Assembly: GCA_950106755.1 (NCBI GenBank)
Contig: OX467083.1
Location: 26,593,029 to 26,657,028, forward strand
Direction: 5' to 3'
DNA: 64,000 nucleotides
Source: Climacium dendroides
Taxonomy: Eukaryota > Streptophyta > Bryopsida > Hypnales > Climaciaceae
Both the position numbers and the translations under genes were made by a program. Below, one piece after another: positions 47,076 through 58,530 of the stretch (position 1 is its first letter; each line of letters begins with the position of its first letter). The notes beneath the pieces were generated by a model that did no database searches, had not been told where the DNA came from, and saw nothing but the letters and a program-made list of their open reading frames with translations.

Positions 47076-48919
47076 CTAGTGAGACGAGCGTGGGCAAGCA
47101 CGTCCTGCGCGCATTGTTTCTAGATCTAGACCCCATGGTGATCGACGAGGTGCGCACGGGCACCTACTGCTCGCTCTTCCACCCTGAGCAGCTCATCAGG
47201 GGAAAGGCGGACGCGGCCAACAATTTCGCCAGAGGACACCACACTAGTACGTGCAATTATGTTTCAAAACAATGCTTTAAAGTCTCATGCACTCTCAACT
47301 TACCTCAAAGAATCACAAATGACACGCCAGGTCATTTACGACAACGAGGTCATTTACGACCTCTGCCGCCACTCCCTCGACATCGAGCGCCCCACTTACA
47401 CCAACTTGAACCGCCTCAACTCTCGCAGGTAATCGGAAATAGCACCCTTTAAGAAGAGACAAAGACTGCTTTTTCAATAAAAGTAGAGTACTTCTTTGGA
47501 AGATTCTGAAATAAATTAAAAGGACCTGCAATAATATAATTCTATTGAAAACCATGTTGAGAGAATGCATTTCAGCATCCAAACGTGACTGCAAAGAGAT
47601 GAAAAATTTCAGCTCAAATGACAGTCCTTGGCTAGTTACAGAAGGCAAGAATTATTAGGCAAAGAAATCAGCATTCGTTCATATGCATGTGCATGTCACA
47701 ACTCAGAAATATACGACTGCACGAGATTTTATTTGTTTTCCAAAAAGCAATGTGCACTCCATACAGGTGGTATCCTCTCTGACAGCTTCCCTTCGTTTCG
47801 ATGGGGCCCTGAACGTGGACGTCGCCGAGTTTCAGACAAACCTAATTCCATATTCAAGAATCCACTTCATGCTGTCGTCATACGGACCCGTGGTGTCGGC
47901 CGAGAAGGCTTACCACGAGCAGTTCTCGGTGGCTGAGATCACCAACAGCGCTTTCGAGCCGTCCAGCGTGATGGTCAAGTGCGGCCCTCGTCACGACAAA
48001 TACATGGCCTGCTGCATGATGTACAGTGCTGACGTCGTTCCCAAGGATGTCAACGCATCTGTCCCTACGATCATGACCGAGGGCACCATCCAATTCGTTG
48101 ACTGGTGCTCCACTCTGAACACATTCTCCATGTAAGCAAGAAACCCTGCATTGCATACCAAATGTTCATATCTGTCATCAGCACTGAGCAGAAAACTCTT
48201 GCGCACTGAACATGTAGGCATTTGCATCTACATCGAGGTCTCTGCATTTCACCAGGCAGTCTATAGCTCACTGGACGACCGCATGATTTTAATATCAGAA
48301 AAAATTATAAAATTTGAGCTGAGCAAAAGATAGGGTTCTTAGCACATTTAGACTTTTCCAGGAATTATTGGACAGCGTCATACAGATAATCCTTCCTGCA
48401 ATTGACGATTAGGTCTTCAAATGGTCACAATGATCACCAGGAAGCCTCCATAAGTTCACTATGATCATGAATCATGACCACGATTCACTTTATGATGTAG
48501 TCTAAGCGCTCCTGAACAGTCTAATGTTACTTGAAAACGCTGTTGTTAGATAGGAGTCACAATATAATTACTGGGCAAAAGAAGACTTGAGACTAATGCG
48601 AACTTCAATGGGCAGGTGTCCAACTGGTTTCAAGTGGAATCAATTACCAGACACCGACAGTAACTTGGCCAAAGTCCGACGGGCAGTGTGCATGATCTCC
48701 AACACAACGAGCGATGCGGAAGTGTTCTCCCGCTTGGACCACAAGTTCGAGCTGATGTACGCCAAGCGGGCCTTTGTGCACTGGTATGTCGGGGAGAGCA
48801 TGGAGGAAGGCGAATTCTCCGAGGTTCAGGAAGACTCGGCGGCTCTAGAGAAGGACTACGAAGAGGTTGGTGCGGAGTCTGGTGAAGGTGAAGGTGAAGA
48901 CGACGGTGAGGAGTACTAG
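47076..48919 (+). pseudogene. Alpha-tubulin, truncated and internally deleted
   Basis: Recognisable exons: about 47076-47246 ([40 protein letters not shown]); 47331-47428 ([20 protein letters not shown]); 47767-48104 ([48 protein letters not shown]); and 48616-48919 ([26 protein letters not shown], tail ending DDGEEY). Against normal alpha-tubulin (about 450 aa), roughly residues 1-55 are absent. About 95 residues between ARGHHT and the NEVIYD segment are also gone, including the nucleotide-binding GGGTGSG loop. Only 84 bp separates those exons. The second exon ends out of phase with the third (LNSR then AG, against a phase-0 acceptor), a two-base change. The last intron still splices correctly. 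It cannot bind GTP as a normal tubulin would. Most remaining codons are open, so it is young or partly constrained. Confidence 0.85.
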
Positions 48920-49766
48920 TTGAGTACCATATTCAAATATGCCACCAATCTCCTGTTAGACAAAACTAACACGGTAGCTGGTACGCAAAGGTAAAACAAG
49001 TGTAAATATATTGTGCAAAAAATCATAATTGAACAGTGAGAGCAAGTGACAAGAACTGCAATACTGGTAGTACATATGTGAATGTCCACAGATTATAGTT
49101 GGGTATGAGAAAGATGTACCTTAGATTATCAGAGGCGGCACTCGATCATGTTGATAGCAGAACAACCCGATTCCAGGGTAAGACAATCTCCAGCGCAGGA
49201 CTAATACTGCACGTGAATTTTGATGTTGTTGCAAAAGAAATAACAGGAAATAAAGTAGGGCGTCACAAATTACCGAATCGGCAGGTAGAACACGCCCCTT
49301 CTAACGAGCACACCCTTAATGAAGCAAAACAGAGCTCGAAGTGCAAAATGATCACTCAATGACACTGAAAAGAGTCTTGTAGTTGTGCACCCATTGCACC
49401 ACATAAGGTGGACCACGGTGTTCACAGGCAGAGAGGACCCAGCGGTGGTAATCGTGTTACTTCGTACCCAAACAACAACAGAAAAAAATCCATTTACAGT
49501 TGCTCCCGGAATTAACAACAAGAAGGAGCATATCCTGACCAGGAAATCCAAGTGCTTAGCTCCTGATTAGCCAAACCACTTTCACGACTCACTAAACCAA
49601 ATCCTAGATTTTGTAAAAAAACCCTGGATATGAATACCCATAGAGAAATGAACTACTATTTGAAGACGAAATCTGAGAACCGTGTGAACGAATACCTGCC
49701 GTGAGAACTAATTCACACCAAGTAGGTTTCAGTTTTATTGAAATAATAAAGAATACAGACGCAACC
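48920..49766. other. Convergent 3' region between tubulin remnant and carrier gene
   Basis: No supported gene. It presumably holds 3' UTR sequence of both convergent units. A plus-strand frame at 49,099-49,362 and its antisense counterpart have no recognisable domain. Confidence 0.5.
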
Positions 49767-52383
49767 TCAAGACTGGGGCGTCAACAAATGAACGGTAGCT
49801 TCGTAGACATAGAACGTAATGGCTGCATTAGGTGCAGCTTTTACAAGTGAGGGCAAAGTGCCCTTATAAAGTCCTTTCAACCCTTCCTCCGCAGATATCC
49901 TCCTTATCGCATGGAATATTCCCTTATATGATTTCTCTTCAATTCTCGCTCCATACCGTAGGTCCCGCATTAGGCCTTCTACCTGAAGAAAGGGAATAAT
50001 TGTCTAAGTATTCAAGATTGAGTGTCCACCAAAATCATAATGCATCATTGCGTGCGGGAACCTCATTCTTGCAAAAGTCAAGTTCTTTCAATTTGGACTT
50101 CCTATAAACTTGTCACAACCTAGTCTCAGACCAGAACCCAAAAAGGGGCTTGTAGAAGGGGTTCTACCTGATACCGCTTCTTGATAACATCAAGAGGATG
50201 ACAACACAATTTAGCAAACAATCCAGCTCCAAATCCACACAAAAATTTCTGCGTTTTTGACAACTCATCATTGCCGTCCTTCAACTGATTCATAGCCTGC
50301 CAGTCATAGGAAAAGCCACAATTGATATCCATGCAGTTACTAATGCATGTGCAATTACAAGGCATACTGTGCAATGCCCAAAACATTATAAGCACCAGGT
50401 CAGGTAGATGCAGAAGTTTATGAATGTCCAGACTGAAAGCCTGTAAAAGACGTTACAACATGCAAGAAGCTAGGTTGACCACAGATGTTACCCATCAGGC
50501 GATAACTTTCAAGGACAAATAAGCACAACGAGACTACACTTACAGAAGCCCAACGCTTAAAGGAGTCGTAAAAACCAAATTGAAGGCCAGCATATGGCAC
50601 AATTTCCATGAGCGTAGGTGTGAGACCGGCATAAAGACCTAGCACTCCTTTCCGACTATAGATATCGGTCATGGCTGACCGCATGTTTGGATAGACCTGC
50701 TCCACCAGAACGCAGATTAACATTATGTGCCCCCAGCATGCTACGAATCCAAGTTATCTTTCATGCAACAATGCACGTCACAATACTCCACACAGAAAGC
50801 ATGTGGCACAGGATGCACAGGAAACAATGCTCAAAGCTCAACATACTACCAAGGAAAGCATTCCAATCCGTCAAAAAGAATTCCACCTGAAATACATACA
50901 CGTGCCAACGTAAGAACTGCAAGAAGCGAGAACACAAACGTCATACCTTCGGCTCTCCTTGACTTGCAAGTACCGTGCGGAGAAGATCAAAGGGATAGGA
51001 ACCAAAAGTAGCGGCACATCCTGCCAAGGAGCCTCCTACATAGGACATCAATCCCGAGTGTCGCGCTGCTATTACAAAAGTTCAGCCTGTAAGTCAACTG
51101 AACGAGGCTATGCATTGACTATGTCGTAGGAAGGAATGGGACTGCATTACTTGCACCTCAATTTCCCACTTAACTTATTCTTCACAAGTGGATACGAATG
51201 CCTACGCGAGGGTGTGCAAAGGGAATATAAGACACCCGTTGAATCATTCGGGTACTTAGTCACGAAAAAATTTCAAAACCAAGGGGAAGGAGAAATGATT
51301 GGACCTGCCTGTGGTGAGCCTGAGACGAGAGTCTTAAATTTCGAGATCACAACAAACTGAATTGCAGTGTATGGCATCTGCAACAACAGTGCTGGGACAT
51401 TTCCTCGCCACAAACCCTGTAGACACAGTACTTCAAAGTCATCGAAATGGACTACAGAGAAGTGCGATCACCCCGTACTGGAATCGGGACTAGTTGACGC
51501 AACAACAGACAATTAGCAAGCAAGCAATGCGATCACTCTTTATGAATATATCAACCCTCTTTAAAAAAATTTATAAGCATCTTTCCATGACAAACAGATT
51601 CCTGTTGCGATCGACTGTATCAACAATCCAAGCCCTTACCCCAAAGTTAGATCGAAACAGACGACACAATCAAGGCACCTCAAAGCCTCTCACAGTCTCA
51701 CTTACCCGAATTCCTTCCTCGCGTACGATGAGTTGTGCAGCTTGCATTACGCCTGTGTATTTCGAGATTCCGGGAAGCCTCCCATAAGAGGATCTCTTAC
51801 TTGTCGGCTCTAGCTGCACCTGCATTGCACCACACCGACCAACTATCTCCCAGTCTTTAATGCAACAGTTTTAACACCCTACCCAACCACCTATTCCTCG
51901 GCGCAATTAAATTGCCAACGACAGCGTAGGGAAATCCAATTCAGTGCTAGCTCAAAGCTGGACTAGTGAAAGTAACACATTGCTTTCGAAGGAACTCCAT
52001 CGGAATAAAGATTGTAATCTACAACTCCTAAGACTTCTATACGCGAGACTAATTCACAAACTTCGATAAGAATCTGAAAGAACGGTTTTAGCTCACAAAT
52101 CCGCCCACATCAATCGGAAAACTCCATAAAAAAGCACAACAACGATCACAGCCGTTGCCCGATGCTATCGAATACGAGAACAACAGTACAGATCTTTCGC
52201 GAACGACCAAAGGCAATGCGGAACGAAATTACAACACCCTGACCCCGAACTAGAGAAAATGAAAAAGACCTGAAATCGAATTTTTATGACATCCAAGGGC
52301 GACACCATGGTGCGCGCCACGCCGCCCGCCACAGCGCCGGCGACAGCGTCGACCGTCGAGCTTTCAGCATGGCCTCCCCCCAT
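49767..52383 (-). CDS. Mitochondrial carrier, thiamine diphosphate carrier type
   Basis: Seven exons in phase: 52383-52270, 51819-51706, 51416-51305, 51065-50947, 50696-50544, 50296-50168 and 49982-49767, giving 318 aa. Three carrier repeats each show the PxD/ExxK/R signature: [11 protein letters not shown] (P29), [17 protein letters not shown] (P138) and [11 protein letters not shown] (P238). Between them are [52 protein letters not shown] and [20 protein letters not shown]. Length, the ASQGEPK text and the overall order match the plant thiamine pyrophosphate carriers of the inner mitochondrial membrane (MCF/SLC25), which import ThDP in exchange for nucleotides. The family assignment is certain; the exact substrate is inferred from similarity. 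The start is the ATG at 52,383, immediately downstream of a GGGA-repeat tract. Confidence 0.93.
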
Positions 52384-52407
52384 CCCTCCCTCCCTCCCTC
52401 CCTCCCC
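52376..52407 (-). promoter_or_regulatory. G-rich (GGGA)n tract spanning the carrier start codon
   Basis: On the minus strand the mRNA-sense sequence has six G runs of 3-4 in a GGGA ladder running directly into the ATG, then GGGGGG just after it. Loops are one to two nt, so a stable RNA or DNA G-quadruplex is possible. Simple-sequence origin is equally likely. Confidence 0.6.
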
Positions 52408-55400
52408 TGCTTTGCTACCTTAACGGTGAAACCCTAAACCCCTTTCACAAAAGCGCAAATTCTCTCAAATTGTTTCTGCAGGTCATGCGAAAAGGAATTG
52501 CACTACGGCTCACACGAAGATACTCACTCCGTCGTCCGCGGGCCACGCGCCTTGTCCATCGCCATCGCTGGGGGGCAAAACCCGAGGAACCGCACAAACA
52601 ACACACGGGAACCCCCCTTCCAGACGGATAGGACGGAAAACGGGGACGGGTTTGAAAAAAAAAAAGTAGGGCCCGGGGCAGATGAAAAAAAAAAATTGAA
52701 TTACCTTATCTAGCGGCCAAAAAATGATTCTAATAATACATGCCAAAATTTGTGGGACATCATTTTTTTTTTAAATTTAATGGACAGAAAATAAAATGTT
52801 TATACTTTCAGGCCTCTACACAATTACATTTCCCCACTTTAATCATTTATTTGGAGAGAATATTGACTCCCAACCACTAGGTATTAATAATAGTACATGA
52901 TTTCTCTAATATCACCATCTTCATTCAATTAAAAAGCACTTAGAATGGACATAAGAATATCCCAATTTGAGTTTTGGACAACTGAAATAAACCTTACATG
53001 GATCACTTCGTATGGGGTTCATACATCGCGTACAATTAGGGGTTTTATTTTAGGGGGTATTTTGATGTTCGTGAATAATGAAATGACTTCGACTATTATC
53101 TAATTTTTTAATTTATGGTATTTTATGCCTCCTTAAAATTACTTTGAATTCTAAAAGAGCGAAAATTATTAGCACCTTTACTTGGCTATAAGGGAAAAAA
53201 AATGAAAAAAAAGGCAAATGCAAAAGATTAAAAACCAAAATTCAACACATGAACAACAAACACAACTAATTTACTTAACAAAATTTGAAGCACTTAACAT
53301 ACATTGTTGCCTTTTTCTACTACAAAGCATACACAAAGCATAAGAATCTTCAAATCATAAACCAAAATAAGCAAAGAAGGGTCATAAAACAAAACAAAGA
53401 TGAAAACACTATACATGAATTAAAAACTAGAAATTAATAGCATTTGCATTCAAGAGAATGTAAACAATAAAATTGTTGAAGAAGGATAATGACCTACTCG
53501 GAAATTACCCTATTAGTATAATAAGTTCGTTCCAACGAAGATGGTCAAGTAGGAAATTAATGCTAATGGGACTAATTCCTAAGATAGGTAATACAATCCC
53601 AAAATAGAAGATCATGACCCAATTTATAAAAATTGACAATCACTCAAACTACAACGACATTGCACACTTCAACTTATATACATTCACTTTAAATTTGTTT
53701 TCCCACCCCACAATCACAAGACACCAATTTGGCTTTTTAACATATTACACTAATTCAAATTGGTGATCAAGTCACCGTTATACAAATATTTCTAATATTA
53801 CAATTCAATCTCCACACAATTTTCCATCACTCAGATTCTTCTAACTTAAGGCATTCTCCAACTTGGCTAGTATTTACCACTAAATAATATTTAATATTTT
53901 TATTCCATTTCCATCATCACAACTTCAAATTTGTAATTATAAAATCTCCATTTCACCAATTAGTATCTCAAACTCTCACTTCAATCCAAACTTCTATCAC
54001 CAACTTGAAATCTCAATTCTTAAATTTTTTAATCACATCTAGACTCCTCACTCAACCATGCACTCATCATCATCAAACAAATCAAACAAAACGCAACCAA
54101 CATTAGACTGGGACTCCATTGGCACTCTCAACAATGAGTACAAAGACAATCGGAAGAGACAACCTAATAGGACTCCAAAAACGAATTGTTATCAATCTAG
54201 AAGAAAAATCCAACTACCAACTAACCACCCATTAGGAACGAAATTTCACATGATACCTCTCACATCCCACGTGGACATACTAAATTGGACAGATCCTTTC
54301 ATTCTTGCACGACACTCTAATCACTCCAACTTGGATTGATTTAATAATCAATTCTCATCCAACTTGGTACACAACAACCAAAAGAATCCAATTGAATTAA
54401 AACTTCACTAACCAATTGCCAAAAACCACCCAAAAGACACCTAAATTAATCCAAAAATATTTACAACAAAAGCCTAGTTATCAATCTACAAAAATGAAGC
54501 ACCACAACCCAATCAACATGGTAATACACCATGCAACATAAAACAACATGTAAGGAAGCCAGAAAAGCACAAAGCTAAAAAAACCTCAAAAAGGTAAAAC
54601 TAAATTAGGGATGCTCAAGCATGTACAGTACACCAACAATAATAGCATCAAAGTGTTTGAAGCTTGAAATGTGTTCATAACACAATAATAAGTAAATAAA
54701 ATAAATGGTTGCCATAATCCTATTATATATACTATATGAAAATTCAAAAAACTTGCTTATACTACATGGAAATCTACAAAATCAAAAATGTCCCATACTA
54801 AGAGGAAAAATCATATGCTAAACCTTCTCATATATGGGTTGTACGAATCACAAATAGGATTGATAAGCTACACCAATCTTCACCTTTTTCCATAAAAACC
54901 TCACAAGGCTAACAACCATAGCACAACTGCACAAAATGCCACAAAGCTCCTCCAACTTTCAATTAGTGAGTTTTGATAGGGGGACAATGTGTAAATGATC
55001 TCAAACCGTTGCTGAAAGTTGTCACCATTTAGAAAAAAAAATTTATGTTGTGATTGAAGTTATTCACCACAAATGCATTCCTATGAAATATAGGGTGTCT
55101 ACACGTCCTCAATAGTCCAAACTTTAAACTCTAAACCAACATACCCAAAATTGAATCCAAAACTCTAAATAATGAACCCTCATTGTAAACCAACACCCCC
55201 AAAGCTTAGTCCATAATTCAAACCCTAATACCTCACCACAAGACAAACAATCCCCCATATACCTTGAAGTTTCTACAAACTCCTACAAAGTAAATCCCTC
55301 ATGTACACCTCACACATGGCACTAAAATGCAAACCCATATATGAATCACTCATCAAAATAGCAACAATAAATCCTAAATCATAACTTGCAAATTCAACAA

Positions 55401-58369
55401 CATAGAAAACATCCAAAGTGTTTGTAGTGGTGTAAAAGAGAAGATTAAACTATAAAGTCACGTAGGGATAGAAAATATTCATTTCATTGGATTGTTACAC
55501 GATTTTTCATTCAAGCAAGCATGTCAATAGTCCTAGAAATAGACCCTAGCCATAATAAATTCCTGGGATCCATATCTTTGTGGCTATTTTAGAAAAAAAA
55601 ATTACAAATATGAGCTATTATTTATATGTGTATCTTAATTATAAGTTGCACTTTGTATATTGCCTATTTTTTTAAAATTCTCTTCTTGAATTTTAAATGA
55701 CCTTCCTATATTATTTCTCACATTGTTTGGTAAGAAACTAAGTGATGAAACCATGAAATAAACTCTATTATAAGGAAGATTGAAAATAATAATTAAAGAA
55801 GCTTTAGCAAAGCATATTTATGGAAAAAAAATCAAGCAAATAGCATGGTAAATGATGAACTCTTGGATTTTTCTTCAAAAAACATATCCAAAAATCATAG
55901 CAAGAGCTAAAAAAAAGTCAAAGTCATCCATAAACAATTAATCAAGAACTCTAGATGTGTTTATTTTCTTAATTTAAAAAATGAAGAACCATAATAATCA
56001 ACTAAATTTATTAACTTATAGATTTATAGATTTTATTAATTATTGATTTTATTAGATATGGGATTCAAATGATAATATACTAATGAAAGGCAACATCTTA
56101 GTTTACATCCAAAGCAATTGACTTCAATGACTTTTATAAATTGATTTTTCACTAGGGATCAAGGTCATGTTGGATGTTTAAGGTTTAATCCTAATACTAC
56201 ATTGAAAAGCATACATTTTCTAAAATTCACTCTATAGTCTACTATATTCTATTTTATGAGATGGATAAATAAATGTGTTAACAAAAGAGTAAAAAGTGTG
56301 AAGGTCACTTTACATGCATTATAATACTATCTTATAGCTCAATATAACCATGTTCATTTTGAAGTACCTAGCCATTGACTTTGATACTAAAAAAATCTAT
56401 GTAAATAATCAATATTTATAGTAGATTTATCTCTAATTGTTTCAACTAACTGCAGTTTCTCTACCTTTGAAAAAAAATTAAAATCAAAAACTATAACTCA
56501 TCTTAAATATCAATTCATATAGAACATTTTTCTTCTATTATTTTTTGAAAGAAGAAGAGGAGTAATTCTAGTCTTTGTTGTTTAATATGAATGAAAAATT
56601 TGTTGGAGTTAATTCTACTAGGTATGCCAAAAAGGCCTAGGTAGAGAGTCCTACCTTTTGTGCCTACTTTAGATTCTATGACATAAATTCATAACCAATA
56701 GATAATAACTTGCAACTAGTGATCATTATTTTGAATTTCTTTGTGTTGTACTTCACATATTATAAGATTTGTCTTCAAATGAATTAATTAATTAGGTGAA
56801 GTCAACACTTTCTACAACATCCGTGATCCATCAAGTAAATGATTGAGCATTTAGGAATTAAAATAATAGTTTTATCCTTTCCAAGTTGGCCATTCTCTAA
56901 TTAGTACCACAAGAGCTAGAATCCACATTATTTTGCATAGTGGATGTGTTTTTCCCATTCAATAAGAGGCATCCATAACATTACCAACCAATGTTGAAGG
57001 GGTCCCAAATTTTTCCCTAGAAGCAAGAGCCCTCAACATTGCAACTTCCCAATTAGCCAATGATACTAACATTGCAACTTCCCAAACAACCAATGACTCT
57101 TTGCAGATTAAACTAAATTCACTTTTAGAAATTTAACAATAGATATTCCTAGTCTCCAAGGGGGAATGATTTATGCTTAAACTTGTTAACAATGTTAAGG
57201 TAAACCAACCAAGAAACCAACCTAATTATGTCCACAACTCAATTTTGCACCCTACATTTCCATTTGTTCAAACATCCAAATTTGTTCAAAAAATCAAGCC
57301 AATTCTATCTAGAAATCTAACAGAATCATTGTCATTAAGGGTAATGTGTCAATACATGATTGGTGAACACTTAAGTGCTAATAGATAAATATAAAGGTGG
57401 TTATGGGTTGTTAATAGAGCACTTGTGACTCCATTCTACAGGTGGTTTTGTAATTTCAAAGTTGTATACTTTAAAAATTCACAAAAATTATAATCCTAAT
57501 TGAGTTTGACTTATGAAACATCACACAACATCTTTTCTTCTAAAAAATATGTGCTTTTCTTGAAATTAGCCCCAAGATAGTCAGATTGCAAATCAAGGTG
57601 CTAATAGGCTTGTCTACTTTAACTCCTTAATGCCTCAATCATTTTTTGAATTTTTGCACATTTTTGCATAATTATATCTTTGTCCAAAAATTTCATTTAC
57701 TGCAATTTTGTGAAATTGTTCATTAAGGACTTGACCAAGCACATGACCGGGGATGTCCGGAGATCTCGATGTGGTAAATAAACAAACAAAACAAACAAAC
57801 AAATTTAAGGTATAGAATAGTAGCTGACCCATTTCCAACCATCACCCCATTTCCAATCTACAGGTTGATTTCTTTCAAAAAAATTGTGCTTTCTTTCCAT
57901 GAAGTTGTAGCGGGGTTCAAAGAGCAGTTGTGGCGCATTATGAATGGCTATAAGGCTATCAATATTGCAACCAGCTCTCAGTTGATTTTGCAATCAAGTC
58001 TATAGTCAAAATTTGAAAGGTCTTATATCACCATTATAGGTTAAAGAGAATCTTTCACTAAAAAATTCATAGTAATTATATTTTGTATCATAAAATTCTG
58101 AAAAAATATACAATCCTTCCAAACTTTAATTTTTGTATACAGGAAAAATTTTGCACCCTAAAAACGTATGCTCCACATATGCATAATTTGCATATGTATG
58201 GGTCAATCTGCATATGCATATGGTTGGTTATTACGCTGTTAATCTGCACAGATCTCTGATACCTTGTTGTGTGCCTGATGTTGCATCATAACTAAACGCA
58301 CTGGAACTGCCTTTAACATGTTCCAACTTATAGTTGTACAACATGTGGCATTTCAAATAAAAATGAAAC
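52408..58369. other. Carrier promoter, then long AT-rich repeat block without genes
   Basis: The first 350 bp is GC-richer and probably carries the carrier's 5' UTR and promoter. After about 52,730 the sequence becomes strongly AT-rich with many A-, T- and CAA-rich tracts. The few open frames (for example 54,058-54,339 and 57,173-57,388) are Asn/Thr/Lys-rich and have no domain. About 57,770-57,800 holds 'aataaacaaacaaaac', also seen at 35,880. About 58,050-58,200 resembles 1,010-1,180. No transposase was recognised. Confidence 0.5.
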
Positions 58370-58522
58370 ATGGTTGTCATACTAGACAAGTTACTATTCA
58401 TTTTTCGTCTTGTAGGACGAGTTACTATTCATCAAATGTACTTGAGAGATATATTTGATGAATAGTAACTCATCCTACAGGACAAGAAATGAATAGTAAC
58501 TTGTCCAGTATGACAACCATTT
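58370..58522. mobile_element. 153-bp foldback MITE with 8-bp duplication AATGAAAC
   Basis: It begins ATGGTTGTCATACTAGACAA and ends TTGTCCAGTATGACAACCAT plus TT. The arms pair over about 70 bp. Each arm contains GTTACTATTCAT (or its complement) twice. AATGAAAC precedes it (58,362-58,369) and follows it (58,523-58,530). An 8-bp duplication suggests hAT-type mobilisation. No coding capacity. Confidence 0.78.
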
Positions 58523-58530
58523 AATGAAAC

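Noticed and set aside
47878..48156. Minus-strand frames over the tubulin exons
   Set aside because: Shadows of the alpha-tubulin coding sequence.
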